57,291 nucleotides of DNA from Cyanobacteriota bacterium (GCA_026389365.1 JAPLHZ010000333.1:1-57291); one strand, 5' to 3'. Positions 43,101-52,431 are shown, counted from the stretch's first letter. Made by a program: numbers and translations. Notes: generated from the sequence alone by a model not told the origin.

Positions 43101-45772
43101 CTGGAAAACTTGCTGTTTATCCATCCGCCTGCGATCCAGACTTGTTTGCAATAACCGATGGTGTTTTGCTGGGAGATGATGCGACTAAAGGTCCAAAGGT
43201 ATCAGCCTTGGCTGACGGAACTCCTGAAGCGATCGTTGATTTCTCACCTTCGTCCGTATTCGATACAACAAAAAAACAAAAACTAGTAAGAGCACGCTTA
43301 GGATTGTCTCGCCTTTGTGGTGCATTGAATATTCCAGACACAGCGTCTTACGATTTGACTAAAACTGGCTACAGTATTTCTGATGACAATCAGGCACGCC
43401 CTGTTGTTATGCCGAAATTTCCAGCACTGTACTACATTTTCCCTCAGGAAACACACGACTTGAAGGGTGCTCTCACTGGTACTGTTGATACTCGTCAACC
43501 CGGAAGCTATACGGTTGTAGATGGCACTCTGGATCAGAAAAAGTTGGGGTTGAAGAGTACGGACAAAGAACCCTACATCGTAGATAGTTATGTTCAATCG
43601 TCACTGGGTAGCTACAAGTTTGAGCCAGTCCAAAAAAATGATGTCGCAAATGAGCCATCTCCAAGTTTCACTGGTACTTTTGTAAATGCTGCTGTTCCTA
43701 CATCATTTCCAAATTCAGGTGCTATTCCAGCCGTTGCTCGTTTCCCTGATGACAAACGACAGGTTTTCCCTACTAAGGACTTTAAGGTAAGCAGCGTTGC
43801 GATCAAACCTCGTAACCTTCCAGGATTGTTTACCTTGAACAATTCATCTCCTGACAAGTGGTTCTTACCTTCGTCCGAGACGGTCACTGGTGCAGGGAAT
43901 GGTAATGCAAACATCCCAACCAACATTATTCAAGCCCCAAAGCTCTCGGGCAGTGACTTAGTTAGTACACCTTTTGCTGTACCATTCCTCGATCGAGCTT
44001 TCTTTGATGGCCGACAACTAATGCTTGCTCGGACATTGGATCTTGATGTTGGGATGATGCGGAGTGCTAAGGCAAAGCTGAGAGGTGGACTACGCGGGGA
44101 ACCGTTAATGCCCATGAGCGGAATTGTTTATGCGTTCCGTGAAGATGCGGTTCGTGAAGATGCGATCGCCCGTCCCGCAGCGGGAACAGCGACGAATGCC
44201 ACCAACCCTAAAACACCGACAGATCCGCCTCTGAGAACTAATGGAATCTCAATTAAAGCCGTTGATGGTTTACCTGATCCAAGCCGTCGTATTCATGGCT
44301 TCCGGCTGAGAAATGGCCGTCAAGTCAAGCGTGATAAAGGTTACGAGACGACACCGTTTACGGCTTCAGACAACTACAGAGGTCTCTCACTCTTTACGGA
44401 TCAACCTCTCTATATCCAAGGGGATCTAAACCGACATCAGAACGGTGAAGATGACACGATCGGTGATCCTCTAGAAGAATTCACGGGAGGAACTGATGCC
44501 TTGATTCGAGATGACACTGTTAAGACTCTTAATGAAGCCCAATACAATACCCGTTTTTATAATCGTGGTGGTGGTGGTGCCACTGGTACAAGGGATGATA
44601 GATTCGCGAGCTTAACGGGCGATCGTTGGCGACCTACAGAGTTACTTGCCGATTCAATTTCCATTCTTTCTGATAACTTCTGCGATGGCAGTATTTCAGA
44701 TATGTTTCTTACCTATCGCGAGGTTGATTCTGTCAAAGGATATCAACGTCATCCCGGCAATGACTCATCACTTGCCAACGATACATCCGAACGTAGCATC
44801 TACCATGATGGGGCTAAGGGATTCACAGAAACGGGTCTGTACGGTCCAGGTTGTGCAGTTAGTAGTAGAGGATATACGTCTAGTAGAGGATATACGTCGT
44901 TTCAAAATTCCGATCGGCCTGTCACTATTTTGCCCAATATGACATCCCAGTCAGGAAAGACGGGTGCTTATGACTGGCTACGTGAAAATCCAAATGTGAC
45001 TAACTACAATGCGCTAGCAGCTAACAGCTATCTAACGTCTACGAAGAACACAATGCCTGCGGGTGACAATGCCACTCCCATCAAGATCTCGCGTTCTGGC
45101 CTTCCTTTACTCAGTCAGCCGTCCGGTCTCCCAAAAGCCACGCCGTATGATGTTACCAAAATCGATCAAAAACTTTCGGCGATAGGGACTACTTATGCTT
45201 ATGCAGACAAGGATTCGCCTGTGACTAAAGACATGGCGTTTGGGAAGATCGGTAATAATGGAAATCGTTTGCTTATGGATGCTTTATCTCTGGGAAGCGA
45301 TGCCACTAATATCAATTCCATTGTTGTCAGCGGTATCGTTCCGTCTCGGCCTGGAAATAGTTATGGTGGCCTGCATAATTTCCCTCGATTTATTGAGAAA
45401 TGGGATGAAAAAACCCCCTTAGATTACGCTGGTTCATTCTTGCAGTTGAGCTTTAGCAACTATGCAACGGCTCCATACCAAATGGTGGCCTTGGATCTTG
45501 ATTCGAGTGGTGCGTTGACCCCGCCTTTTGAAACCTCTGGAAACGAAGAAAATATCGATTACTATAGACCGCCTCTACGTCAGTGGGGGTATGACGTGGC
45601 ATTACAGCTAGCACCTGCTGGTCCGGCTGCTTCGCGTTTTGTGTTGGTCAAGGCCCCTCGAAACGAGTTTTATAGTGAACCTCAAATTAACGACCCATAC
45701 ATTCAAAATCTGTGTGCCGTTGCTAAAACCAACAACTTCAAGGGCGCAGCGAATCTAAACTGTACAAACTAA
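40178..45772 (+). CDS. hpsA: Hormogonium polysaccharide biosynthesis protein HpsA
   Basis: HpsA is a very large protein needed for hormogonium polysaccharide export and gliding in filamentous cyanobacteria. The N terminus has a basic cytosolic part and one membrane helix (GIILPTTIMLILVVSLSVGALTY) followed by RAYTRNVQVITSNQQRVIYNAATPAIDRARSKLEF, the family signature. The remaining about 1780 residues should be extracytoplasmic, rich in Asp, Asn, Gly, Pro and Thr, with a D-x-N-x-D-G-like stretch (DTNGDGQED) and GDNDGYI. Short internal repeats occur (SRGYTS twice, AVREDA/IAR). Only about one helix is present, so it is anchored, not secreted free. It starts an operon with four pilin-like genes. 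Confidence 0.9.
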   Translation: MSNRNLSKAFQTFTREVTRLCRSMTKGAIDWLLRSAFVVSRGVSPNSGIILPTTIMLILVVSLSVGALTYRAYTRNVQVITSNQQRVIYNAATPAIDRARSKLEFMFDASQDTRYPSGGVPREDYLLGMMLNDNVTGGVAERKVNGEDPYTLPGETRLNLTTTATATDNAWSFKADTNGDGQEDATVVYSIIFKTPLDADPARSQRLLVTQSDKQKSDQGVVRHGPLTTETGSACQLPSTATTAPTSVGWFNDPTNTSVVRKNFQVDVLVVPYSAKSVATTIEFHQDREISKGNKWGAWFRNDLEVFPGPEFRFNGAMHTEGNLIVGQSNGLTTRFQSYLISSKNSCLYPPIDNSEISITTGSDQDKFQGVIAAGLMGISTNVGGFTPHYQQAGQPNSKIAINRNNDTSKADKPEDVYSDPVAILTEDIRQTVKPGTGSAANPKNNSLNYQAPTYNDSLKQRIQFKKEATPYIDDLSRADGRWGPKPTFPLPISSSGAAAATTSSKVPDRNDTAKTGYGYAIPDANKYLTAKNTFTPTAGAKDLTDESVGADGYWENRARNEGLRILVGERLELGNPFGWVTPRDGDNDGYIASDPTGVNEREGDPLYPPEVKPYPVASASTTISHVQQQHRTLRDNLAAVQATALYHTDFINKGFGADYPFACLATTAHPGTPTTLRQSTNFVPTRFNTSATDQVDLLSDFFSGRGTNGWEFEPPAGNLGAFTTAIGKTEPLGIALRNLANFAGDPDGAFPPKQDANIHPYPALSMWGNFSNLRRALNLIDTGTSYANLSTADKTYIQTASCTVGMLAYEIDTVQKFDPTKPINNIAVGLGLTDTANNGKLMFQLGTELYELMNEDAPNANVLNANKDHVLPDELRNQFKYDPTDTGTGAKNPRDYYNVPPEAYIEALRQKYSNGSGGGLGVAAVNNSKLRMAELIMLNFQIRRDRTFGFRPSPSFGHYAIEMTTTTSGVTSGSGKLAVYPSACDPDLFAITDGVLLGDDATKGPKVSALADGTPEAIVDFSPSSVFDTTKKQKLVRARLGLSRLCGALNIPDTASYDLTKTGYSISDDNQARPVVMPKFPALYYIFPQETHDLKGALTGTVDTRQPGSYTVVDGTLDQKKLGLKSTDKEPYIVDSYVQSSLGSYKFEPVQKNDVANEPSPSFTGTFVNAAVPTSFPNSGAIPAVARFPDDKRQVFPTKDFKVSSVAIKPRNLPGLFTLNNSSPDKWFLPSSETVTGAGNGNANIPTNIIQAPKLSGSDLVSTPFAVPFLDRAFFDGRQLMLARTLDLDVGMMRSAKAKLRGGLRGEPLMPMSGIVYAFREDAVREDAIARPAAGTATNATNPKTPTDPPLRTNGISIKAVDGLPDPSRRIHGFRLRNGRQVKRDKGYETTPFTASDNYRGLSLFTDQPLYIQGDLNRHQNGEDDTIGDPLEEFTGGTDALIRDDTVKTLNEAQYNTRFYNRGGGGATGTRDDRFASLTGDRWRPTELLADSISILSDNFCDGSISDMFLTYREVDSVKGYQRHPGNDSSLANDTSERSIYHDGAKGFTETGLYGPGCAVSSRGYTSSRGYTSFQNSDRPVTILPNMTSQSGKTGAYDWLRENPNVTNYNALAANSYLTSTKNTMPAGDNATPIKISRSGLPLLSQPSGLPKATPYDVTKIDQKLSAIGTTYAYADKDSPVTKDMAFGKIGNNGNRLLMDALSLGSDATNINSIVVSGIVPSRPGNSYGGLHNFPRFIEKWDEKTPLDYAGSFLQLSFSNYATAPYQMVALDLDSSGALTPPFETSGNEENIDYYRPPLRQWGYDVALQLAPAGPAASRFVLVKAPRNEFYSEPQINDPYIQNLCAVAKTNNFKGAANLNCTN

Positions 45773-45788
45773 CTTGAGGAATACTGAT

Positions 45789-46616
45789 ATGAAACGTCAA
45801 GTTAAACATCCAATGGATTCGTTGTGGTTCGTGATTAGCAAGGCTTCCAAACCCCGATCGAAGTCTTCAGGTGGCGGATTCACTCTAATTGAGTCATTGG
45901 TCGCAATTATCATTGTCAGCATCACCGTTGTTGCTATTTCACCACCTATCTTTTGGGCTACAGGGACTCGGGTGCAGAACCGTCGCGCTGAACAAGCCCT
46001 ATCGATCGCTCAAGCGACAATAGATCAGGTTCGGGCAAAAGTTGAACGGGGTGGATCTAATGCCCTTGAACTGCCTGCGATCGACACTACTGCTACGGCT
46101 GGCAAGCGTCCTAATCCCCCTGCCCCTGCCCCTTCGGCTGAATGGACCTCAATGCAGGGAATCACGCCATGTCCTAAAAGTGTTTCACGGCTTAGACCCG
46201 CTGTCGCTGCTACAGAAACTACGGCGGCGGTCCCGGCAGATCAGCAATACCCTGCTGTTGGTCAGTATTTGCCTGTCATGACAACCACTGATTGTGATAA
46301 ACCCGATTTCTTAGTTCAGGTCTTTAGGAATGACGGAATTTGTGCCGATGGATTAGCCTGCTCAGCATCCGCAGTACCTGTTAATGAGAGACGGCCACTG
46401 GCATTTTCTGTTGGGGTTCGGGTTTATTCTGCTCTTGCAAAGAATAGCACTACATTACTAACAGAAAAGGCTAGTCTGACGGGTACGACGGGTACAGGGC
46501 AAGTTGGAACCCGTCCGCTTGCGGTCCTGTATGCCACGGTTGCGAAAAGTGATGACTCAGCATCTCTCAATAACTACCGTGCTCTCTGTAGGGCTGGCGG
46601 TACATCTTGCGAATAG
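45789..46616 (+). CDS. hpsB: HpsB-like pseudopilin
   Basis: After a 20-residue leader comes GGGFTLIESLVAIIIVSITVVAISPPIFWA: a prepilin peptidase site (G/F), the Glu at +5 and the hydrophobic alpha1 helix. The globular domain (residues 65-275) is Pro/Ala rich in part and contains cysteine pairs (ITPCPKS, TTDCDKP, GICADGLACSAS). I use ATG 45789 behind TGAGGA instead of the TTG at 45774. The gene begins 16 nt after hpsA and has the family's size and place in the locus. Confidence 0.85.
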   Translation: MKRQVKHPMDSLWFVISKASKPRSKSSGGGFTLIESLVAIIIVSITVVAISPPIFWATGTRVQNRRAEQALSIAQATIDQVRAKVERGGSNALELPAIDTTATAGKRPNPPAPAPSAEWTSMQGITPCPKSVSRLRPAVAATETTAAVPADQQYPAVGQYLPVMTTTDCDKPDFLVQVFRNDGICADGLACSASAVPVNERRPLAFSVGVRVYSALAKNSTTLLTEKASLTGTTGTGQVGTRPLAVLYATVAKSDDSASLNNYRALCRAGGTSCE

Positions 46617-46676
46617 AGTGCTTGTGGCGAGGCTCGAGAGGATTGTTGGTTCAGATATTTTTATAGGGGCAATGAC

Positions 46677-47861
46677 ATGAAAAGCGGGTTGTCGAGACGA
46701 GATAAGCATCTGCGTATGGTATTGCGGATGTTGCCTAAACGCACCGATCGGCGAGGGTTCACGCTGATTGAATTACTGGTGGCGATATTAATCAGCGGAT
46801 TGATTGTCAGTGGGTTGCTTTATCTGGTTGTGGAAGTTTTGGGGATTAACCAAAAAGATGCAGCTCGTAGTGATACCCAGCGCGATATGCAAATGGCGAT
46901 GGACTACATCACCCGTGATCTCCGGGAAGCATTTTATGTTTATGGGACAGAAGTAGAGGGTACATCTGTCGAAAGTTGCTTAGCGGACCGTGATGATGCC
47001 GCTACTCGTGGTGCAGGTGGTCTATGCACGGGTTTGTTAGCTTCTTTGCCCGCTCATTTAAAATATCTCCCTGACAAAAATAATATCCCTGTCTTGGCAT
47101 TTTGGAAACCGGAACCTTTACCCGATGGCGTGAGTGCTTATTGTAAAACGAATGTAGATAAAATTGGCGTAGTAGTGCGTGATGCTAGCGGTGTGCCTCA
47201 AGAGAATCCGGTCGATCGAGTTCCTTGTGTTTCTCAACGAATGTACACTCTGGTTGTTTATTCCCTCAATACGGATAATAGTAGTAAGATTTGGAAAGGC
47301 CGCGCTCGGATCAAGCGCTATGCTCTTCCTCATTTCGCTGAATCTACAACAAACACTAAAAAATCTGGATGGGTGGCTCCAGTCGCTTCTGATGATAAGA
47401 GACCGCTGTCTTGGCCCTTTGGAAAATCTGATAATGGGACCGTTGATTTGCAACTTAACGCCTCTAGTGCAAACACCTCTATTACAACTATTCCAGCCGC
47501 TGGCAAGCCATTAGAAAATAGTGCTGAAAGCGTTGTTCTTACGGATTTTGTTGACTATGCTTTAGATGCTGCTGCTAAGCCTGTTCCTGCCTTTGCTATT
47601 AGTCCAATTCCAACTGAAACGGTGAACAGTGGCTATTGTCCCTATGGTTTTGAAGTGGCTAATTTCAAAGCATTTAGACCTGAATTTTATGCCTGTGTTC
47701 GTAGAGCTTCGGTTAATGAAAATCCTGAAGTCCGTGTTGTAATTAAGGGGAATGCGGCGGGTCGTGGTGCAATTCCCTATGCGACGGGTGATGTTCCATT
47801 TCAGATGGAGGCTCAGGTGACGGGGCGAGGGGTTTATAGTAAGCAACGATCGGGAAGCTAA
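46677..47861 (+). CDS. hpsC: HpsC-like pseudopilin
   Basis: The leader ends in R-R-G-F, followed by TLIELLVAILISGLIVSGLLYLVVEV, a type IV prepilin helix with Glu at +5. The long C-terminal part (about 345 residues) has the MDYITRDLREAFYVYG segment typical of GspJ/PilW-like minor pilins and HpsC. Such proteins are thought to prime assembly of a fibre that exports polysaccharide. ATG 46677 is 60 nt after hpsB, with ATAGGGGC upstream. Confidence 0.83.
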   Translation: MKSGLSRRDKHLRMVLRMLPKRTDRRGFTLIELLVAILISGLIVSGLLYLVVEVLGINQKDAARSDTQRDMQMAMDYITRDLREAFYVYGTEVEGTSVESCLADRDDAATRGAGGLCTGLLASLPAHLKYLPDKNNIPVLAFWKPEPLPDGVSAYCKTNVDKIGVVVRDASGVPQENPVDRVPCVSQRMYTLVVYSLNTDNSSKIWKGRARIKRYALPHFAESTTNTKKSGWVAPVASDDKRPLSWPFGKSDNGTVDLQLNASSANTSITTIPAAGKPLENSAESVVLTDFVDYALDAAAKPVPAFAISPIPTETVNSGYCPYGFEVANFKAFRPEFYACVRRASVNENPEVRVVIKGNAAGRGAIPYATGDVPFQMEAQVTGRGVYSKQRSGS

Positions 47862-47894
47862 CGTTAATCTAATTGCAATAGGGAGGGTTTAGAC

Positions 47895-48536
47895 ATGATG
47901 AAATATTTTCGATCGCGATCGCGCCAGTCTAATGATGGTTTTACGCTAATTGAGATTTTGGTCGTTGTGATTATTGTTGGTATTTTGTCTGCGATCGCTG
48001 CCCCTGGTTGGCTAGCCTTCGTGAACAACCGACGGATTGGTACAGTGCGTTCTCAAGCCGCCGATGCCATTCGTTTAGCTCAAACTCAAGCGAAAACAAC
48101 ACAAACGCTTCGTGCAGTAGTCTTTGATGAGAATAGTGACCCTACAGTTGGTCCTCGTCCTCGTGTTGCTGTGGCTCGATGCCTATCTTCTGGCACGGCA
48201 GATACGTACAGCTCTAGTAAATGTGTATTGCCTGCGCAATTAAATTGGCAGACATTAGGTGGTGATGATGTGAAGTCTGGAATGGTTCGTTATTATGCTC
48301 TGAAGACTAATCTTACTGCAAGTACTAATAAGGCTTCTAATCAATTACGACTAGTGTTCGATGGTAATGGAGTTGTGAAAAAGAGCGAATCTGATTGGCC
48401 CTCTACCTCTGAGAGTTTTGTGATTGGTTTTCAGCTAGTGAGTAGCGGCATTAATTCTCAGCCGCGTTGCATTGTTGTGCGGACTATCTTGGGTGGGCTA
48501 GGTGAAGGGAGTTCAGCTTCTGAATGTAGTCAGTAA
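47895..48536 (+). CDS. GspH/FimT-like pseudopilin (HpsD-type)
   Basis: The leader ends in D-G-F, followed by TLIEILVVVIIVGILSAIAAPGWLAFVNNRR, a GspH/FimT-type prepilin N terminus. The domain contains RSQAADAIRLAQTQAKTTQTLRAVVF, the typical alpha-helix continuation, and four cysteines that may form disulfides (ARCLSSG, SKCVLP, PRCIVV, SECSQ). Starts at ATG 47895 behind GGGAGGG, 33 nt after hpsC. It should be a minor pilin of the Hps apparatus. Confidence 0.82.
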   Translation: MMKYFRSRSRQSNDGFTLIEILVVVIIVGILSAIAAPGWLAFVNNRRIGTVRSQAADAIRLAQTQAKTTQTLRAVVFDENSDPTVGPRPRVAVARCLSSGTADTYSSSKCVLPAQLNWQTLGGDDVKSGMVRYYALKTNLTASTNKASNQLRLVFDGNGVVKKSESDWPSTSESFVIGFQLVSSGINSQPRCIVVRTILGGLGEGSSASECSQ

Positions 48537-48605
48537 ATATTGTTCGATCGTCTCTTTATCTGGGAATTCTTAGGGGTGTAGAATTAATCCAAAGTATTCC
48601 CAGCT

Positions 48606-49154
48606 ATGAAATTTGCATCTATTAAAAAAGTTTTTCTGAAAGCTGGAAAGCAGGCCGCCGGGTTTACATTGTTGGAATTGATGATTGTATTGACCATTAT
48701 CGGTATTTTGTGTGCGATCGCTGTTCCCGGTTGGAATAGTTTTTATGCAACGCGACAACTCAATACGGCCCAAGATCAAATTCAAGGTTCTATCAAACAA
48801 GGTCAACATCTAGCGAGAGTACAGCGTCGTCCCTATCGTTTTGTGATTGAGCAGTACGGAGATGTCGTCCGTTGGGGAATTGGAACTGATCCAAATATGC
48901 CTATTGAATGGAAAAGTTCTTTTCAAAATATTTCGATCGACACTAACCAAACAACATTTCGCCAAATCAAAGATAAAAATCAATGGTTTATGGTTTTGGA
49001 TGATGACGGGACGGTGACAGGCCAGCTGGGTCGAGTGACGTTAGTATCGCAAACGGTCAGTGAACAGCGTTGTGTGATTATGTCTACGCTGTTGGGTGAG
49101 ACTCGTAAAGGACAAAGGCAGCGCGTTAATCAAGGGAAATTTTCTTGCTATTAA
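48606..49154 (+). CDS. Second GspH/FimT-like pseudopilin
   Basis: The leader ends A-A-G-F, followed by TLLELMIVLTIIGILCAIAVPGWNSFYATRQ, again a prepilin N terminus with Glu at +5. It shares the helix pattern LNTAQDQIQGSIKQGQHLARVQRRPYRFVIE with the preceding protein, so the two are paralogues. Length 182. It is the last gene of the hpsA cluster in this direction; the glycosyltransferase genes known from other hps loci are not here. Confidence 0.82.
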   Translation: MKFASIKKVFLKAGKQAAGFTLLELMIVLTIIGILCAIAVPGWNSFYATRQLNTAQDQIQGSIKQGQHLARVQRRPYRFVIEQYGDVVRWGIGTDPNMPIEWKSSFQNISIDTNQTTFRQIKDKNQWFMVLDDDGTVTGQLGRVTLVSQTVSEQRCVIMSTLLGETRKGQRQRVNQGKFSCY

Positions 49155-49193
49155 ACTTGTCTTGAATCTAGCAGTGAATCCAACAAACTGAAT

Positions 49194-50057
49194 TCAAAGA
49201 CGATCGCGGAGTTCTTTAACTCGATCGATCGTCAGTTCTGTGACTTGGGCGACGAGTTCGATCGGCATTCCCTGTCTCAAAAGATTACGCCCGACTTTGT
49301 AGACCCCTTCTTGTAATCCCTCTTGTAATCCCTCTTGTAATCCCTCTTGTAATCCCTCTTCCTTCCATTCCGATCGCTTCTGGAGATAGGCCGCAGACAA
49401 GTTCATAATCAGTTCCTCCTCTTCTTGAGTAAGCTTTCGATTGGCTTCTAGATTAGCCCGATAGTCCGCTAGGATTTCGCTAATGCTAACATAGAGCTGC
49501 ATTGTATCCGGTAACTGCAAAAACTCATCAATAGCTCGTTTCTGATTTCCCGATCGCCCTAAAATCCTCAACCATAAAGTCTCTGGGATGTTCGGCAATT
49601 GATGAATGACGACCAAAGTGGTTCGTTCTTCGATGGGAAATGAATGAACGCCAGGGATGTTGGTTTCGACAGTACCAAAACCCGATCGAATCTCTTCGGA
49701 AGCCGTGGGCATCAGAATCAGTAAAGATGGCAATTGGTCTTGGGAGAGAGTTTGTTTCTCTCGTTTAGCTTTGCGTAGAAATTCGCCTTCTAGGGAATAG
49801 AGTTTTCCTTTACAGGCACGCATTTCAAAAGCGGTAGCGGGATTACGAAAGACTTCGATGAGTGAATCTTTTGTCAGGAGATCTGCGAGAAGACCTAATT
49901 GCGATCGTTCTTCTTGTGACCCACTGTCCCGTTCAAACCAGAGGTCTACGGCTCTAACTTCGGATTTGATTGGACGACTGGGCGTAGTTTTACCGATCGT
50001 GGTCAGCAATCCTTCTAAATAGTTTTTGGCAAAATTATCATGGGCAAACTTAGACAT
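49194..50057 (-). CDS. Conserved cyanobacterial protein with LQEG repeat tail
   Basis: I start at ATG 50057 (MSKFAHDNFAKNYLEGLL), giving 287 residues. The N-terminal 230 residues resemble cyanobacterial proteins related to Rpn/DUF4351-type PD-(D/E)XK nucleases (RAVDLWFERD, LSAAYLQKRSEWKEEG), but I see no complete catalytic set, so this is weak. The tail E-G-L-Q repeated four times is encoded by four perfect 12-bp units, and ends in VYKVGRNLLRQGMPIELVAQVTELTIDRVKELRD, the usual C terminus of this group. The repeat number probably varies between strains. Confidence 0.6.
   Translation of the reverse strand: MSKFAHDNFAKNYLEGLLTTIGKTTPSRPIKSEVRAVDLWFERDSGSQEERSQLGLLADLLTKDSLIEVFRNPATAFEMRACKGKLYSLEGEFLRKAKREKQTLSQDQLPSLLILMPTASEEIRSGFGTVETNIPGVHSFPIEERTTLVVIHQLPNIPETLWLRILGRSGNQKRAIDEFLQLPDTMQLYVSISEILADYRANLEANRKLTQEEEELIMNLSAAYLQKRSEWKEEGLQEGLQEGLQEGLQEGVYKVGRNLLRQGMPIELVAQVTELTIDRVKELRDRL
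49310..49357. repeat. Four 12-bp tandem units (cttgtaatccct)
   Basis: Four perfect copies of cttgtaatccct lie inside the coding region and give the E-G-L-Q repeats on the minus strand. Copy number change would keep the frame, so length can vary without loss of the protein. Confidence 0.95.
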
Positions 50058-50151
50058 TAGGAAACTTAAATAGTGGAAAAAACAAATATTGGAAGACATG
50101 GGAATAAGCAGAACTTACCCCCAGACTCACTTTAATTTAACCGTTTTTGAT

Positions 50152-52431
50152 TTAACCTTTGTAGTCTCGATCGAGTTTCAGGATAATCGTACTAAGAGGA
50201 GGAAGGCATAGGTCTAGGGAGTACTCACGATCGTGGTAGCTCCAGTCGTCACTCCATTTACCCCCCAGATTTCCCATATTACTGCCGCCATATGCACGCG
50301 AGTCACTGTTGAAAATTTCCTGATAGAAGCCCGTATTTGGGACTCCGACGCGGTAATGTGCGTGAGGTTGGGGTGTAAAGTTGCAGACAACGACCACGAA
50401 CTCATCGGAATCTTTGGCTCGCCGAATGAAGGCAATGACGCTGTTACGGTTATCGCCGCAGTCGATCCATTCAAATCCGCCCTGTGCGAAGTCTTGGCTG
50501 TAGAGGGATGGTTCTTGTTTGTACAGCGTATTTAGAGCTGTTGTGTATTCTTTCAGCTTGCGGTGGGCTGGGTATTCCAGCAGCTTCCACTCAAGGTCGC
50601 CCCAGACATTCCACTCGCTCCATTGCCCAAATTCCATACTCATGAATAGGGTTTTCTTGCCGGGATGGGCGAACATATAGCCATATAGACAGCGGACATT
50701 GGCGAACTTTTGCCATTCGTCTCCGGGCATTTTTCCGATGATGTTGCTCTTACCGTGAACGACTTCATCGTGGGACAGCGCCAACATGAAATTTTCGCTG
50801 TGGTTGTACCACATGCTGAAAGTTAGGTTGTTTTGGTGGAATTGGCGGAACCAAGGATCCATACTGAAATAGTCCAGCATGTCGTGCATCCAGCCCATGT
50901 TCCATTTCAGGTTGAAGCCCAAACCGCCGACATAAGTAGGCCAAGAAACCATAGGCCAGGAAGTGGATTCTTCTGCGATTGAGAGTGTCCCAGGGAAATA
51001 ACTAAACAGCAAATGATTCATCTGCCGCAAGAAATCTGCCGCTTCAATATTTTCCCGTCCACCGTACTGATTCGTCACCCATTGGCCCGGATCTCGGTTG
51101 TAATCTAAGTAGATCATGGAAGCGACGGCATCAACTCGGATTCCGTCGATGTGGTATTTATCGAACCAAAACAGCGCGTTTGAAACGAGATAGTTACGCA
51201 CTTCAGGACGTTCGTAATCAAAAACTAAGGTACCCCATTCTTTATGTTCACCTTTGCGGGGATCGGCGTTTTCGTAAAGGTGTGATCCGTCGAAGAATGC
51301 CAGTCCATGGCCGTCCTTAGGGAAGTGGCCGGGTACCCAATCAACAATCACGCCGATCCCGTTGGCGTGGCATTGATCGACAAAATACATGAAGTCCTGC
51401 GGGGTGCCGAAGCGGGTGGTGCAGGCGTAGTGGCCGACGACTTGGTAGCCCCAAGATCCGTCGTAGGGATGCTCGGCGATCGGCAGCATTTCGATGTGGG
51501 TGAAGCCGAGTTCTTTGACGTAGGGAATCAGTTTGGTGGCGAGTTCGCGGTAGGTGAGGAAGCGGGCACCGGGTTTTTCATCGGAAACGACGACCACAGG
51601 TTCAGGTTTGCCATCGCTTCCGATCGCAGGCACGGTCGAGTCCCCATGCATCCAGGAGCCGAGGTGAAGTTCGTAAATAGAAATCGGTTGGTTGAGGGGT
51701 TCGCTTTGGCGGCGTTGCTCCATCCAGTTATCGTCGTTCCACTGGTACGTGCTTAGGTCGGTGACGATCGAGGCGGTTTTTGGGCGGGTTTCTTGTTGGA
51801 AGCCGTAGGGATCGGATTTTTCGTAGATGTGGCCTTCGTGGTTTTTGATCTCGTATTTATAGCGATCGAGTTCTTTTAATTCTGGGATGAAAAGTTCCCA
51901 AATTCCCGTTGATCCCCGACGCATTTGATGCTGACGACCGTCCCAATAGTTGAAGTCACCGAGAATAGATACATTTCGCGCGTTGGGTGCCCAAACTGCA
52001 AAATAAACTCCAGCAATATCGTTTTGTGTCGTTAGGTGTGCGCCGAGTTTTTCATAAATGCGGTGGTGGTTGCCTTCGCCGAAGAGATGCAAGTCAAATT
52101 CTGTGAGACAAGGGTCTTTGAAGGCGTAGGGATCGTAGAGGACCGTGCTGCGATCGTCTGTTGTGATGCGTAGTTGGTAGTTATTGATTTCGGGGAGATC
52201 GATGAGGCATTCAAAGAAGTGAGGGTTGTGAGCCGAGGCAGTCATTTCAAACTCGCGGCGCGCTTCAGGAATCAGGGCTGCAACTGCGGTGGCTTTGGGT
52301 TGGTAGACGCGGAGTGCCCAGAGGTTTTTTCCATCCTGTTCGATCGGGTGTAATCCAAGAATATCAAAGGGATTGGTATGTTGATTATGAATAATCTGAT
52401 CTACTTGCTCGCGGCTCGCCGTAGTCGTCAT
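50152..52431 (-). CDS. glgB: 1,4-alpha-glucan branching enzyme
   Basis: GlgB makes alpha-1,6 branches in glycogen. An N-terminal N1-type module and CBM48 (GVYFAVWAPNARNVSILGDFNYWDGR) precede the GH13 barrel. Catalytic residues can be placed in GIRVDAVASMIYLDY (nucleophile Asp), LSIAEESTSWP (acid/base Glu) and LALSHDEVVHGK (transition-state Asp). The C-terminal all-beta domain ends ...CLPPLSTIILKL. The 759-residue length is normal for the cyanobacterial enzyme with the N1 extension. ATG at 52431. Confidence 0.96.
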   Translation of the reverse strand: MTTTASREQVDQIIHNQHTNPFDILGLHPIEQDGKNLWALRVYQPKATAVAALIPEARREFEMTASAHNPHFFECLIDLPEINNYQLRITTDDRSTVLYDPYAFKDPCLTEFDLHLFGEGNHHRIYEKLGAHLTTQNDIAGVYFAVWAPNARNVSILGDFNYWDGRQHQMRRGSTGIWELFIPELKELDRYKYEIKNHEGHIYEKSDPYGFQQETRPKTASIVTDLSTYQWNDDNWMEQRRQSEPLNQPISIYELHLGSWMHGDSTVPAIGSDGKPEPVVVVSDEKPGARFLTYRELATKLIPYVKELGFTHIEMLPIAEHPYDGSWGYQVVGHYACTTRFGTPQDFMYFVDQCHANGIGVIVDWVPGHFPKDGHGLAFFDGSHLYENADPRKGEHKEWGTLVFDYERPEVRNYLVSNALFWFDKYHIDGIRVDAVASMIYLDYNRDPGQWVTNQYGGRENIEAADFLRQMNHLLFSYFPGTLSIAEESTSWPMVSWPTYVGGLGFNLKWNMGWMHDMLDYFSMDPWFRQFHQNNLTFSMWYNHSENFMLALSHDEVVHGKSNIIGKMPGDEWQKFANVRCLYGYMFAHPGKKTLFMSMEFGQWSEWNVWGDLEWKLLEYPAHRKLKEYTTALNTLYKQEPSLYSQDFAQGGFEWIDCGDNRNSVIAFIRRAKDSDEFVVVVCNFTPQPHAHYRVGVPNTGFYQEIFNSDSRAYGGSNMGNLGGKWSDDWSYHDREYSLDLCLPPLSTIILKLDRDYKG

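Noticed and set aside
44866-44900. 18-bp duplication in hpsA (SRGYTS twice)
   Set aside because: It is a simple in-frame duplication inside a low-constraint part of a huge protein; not informative by itself.
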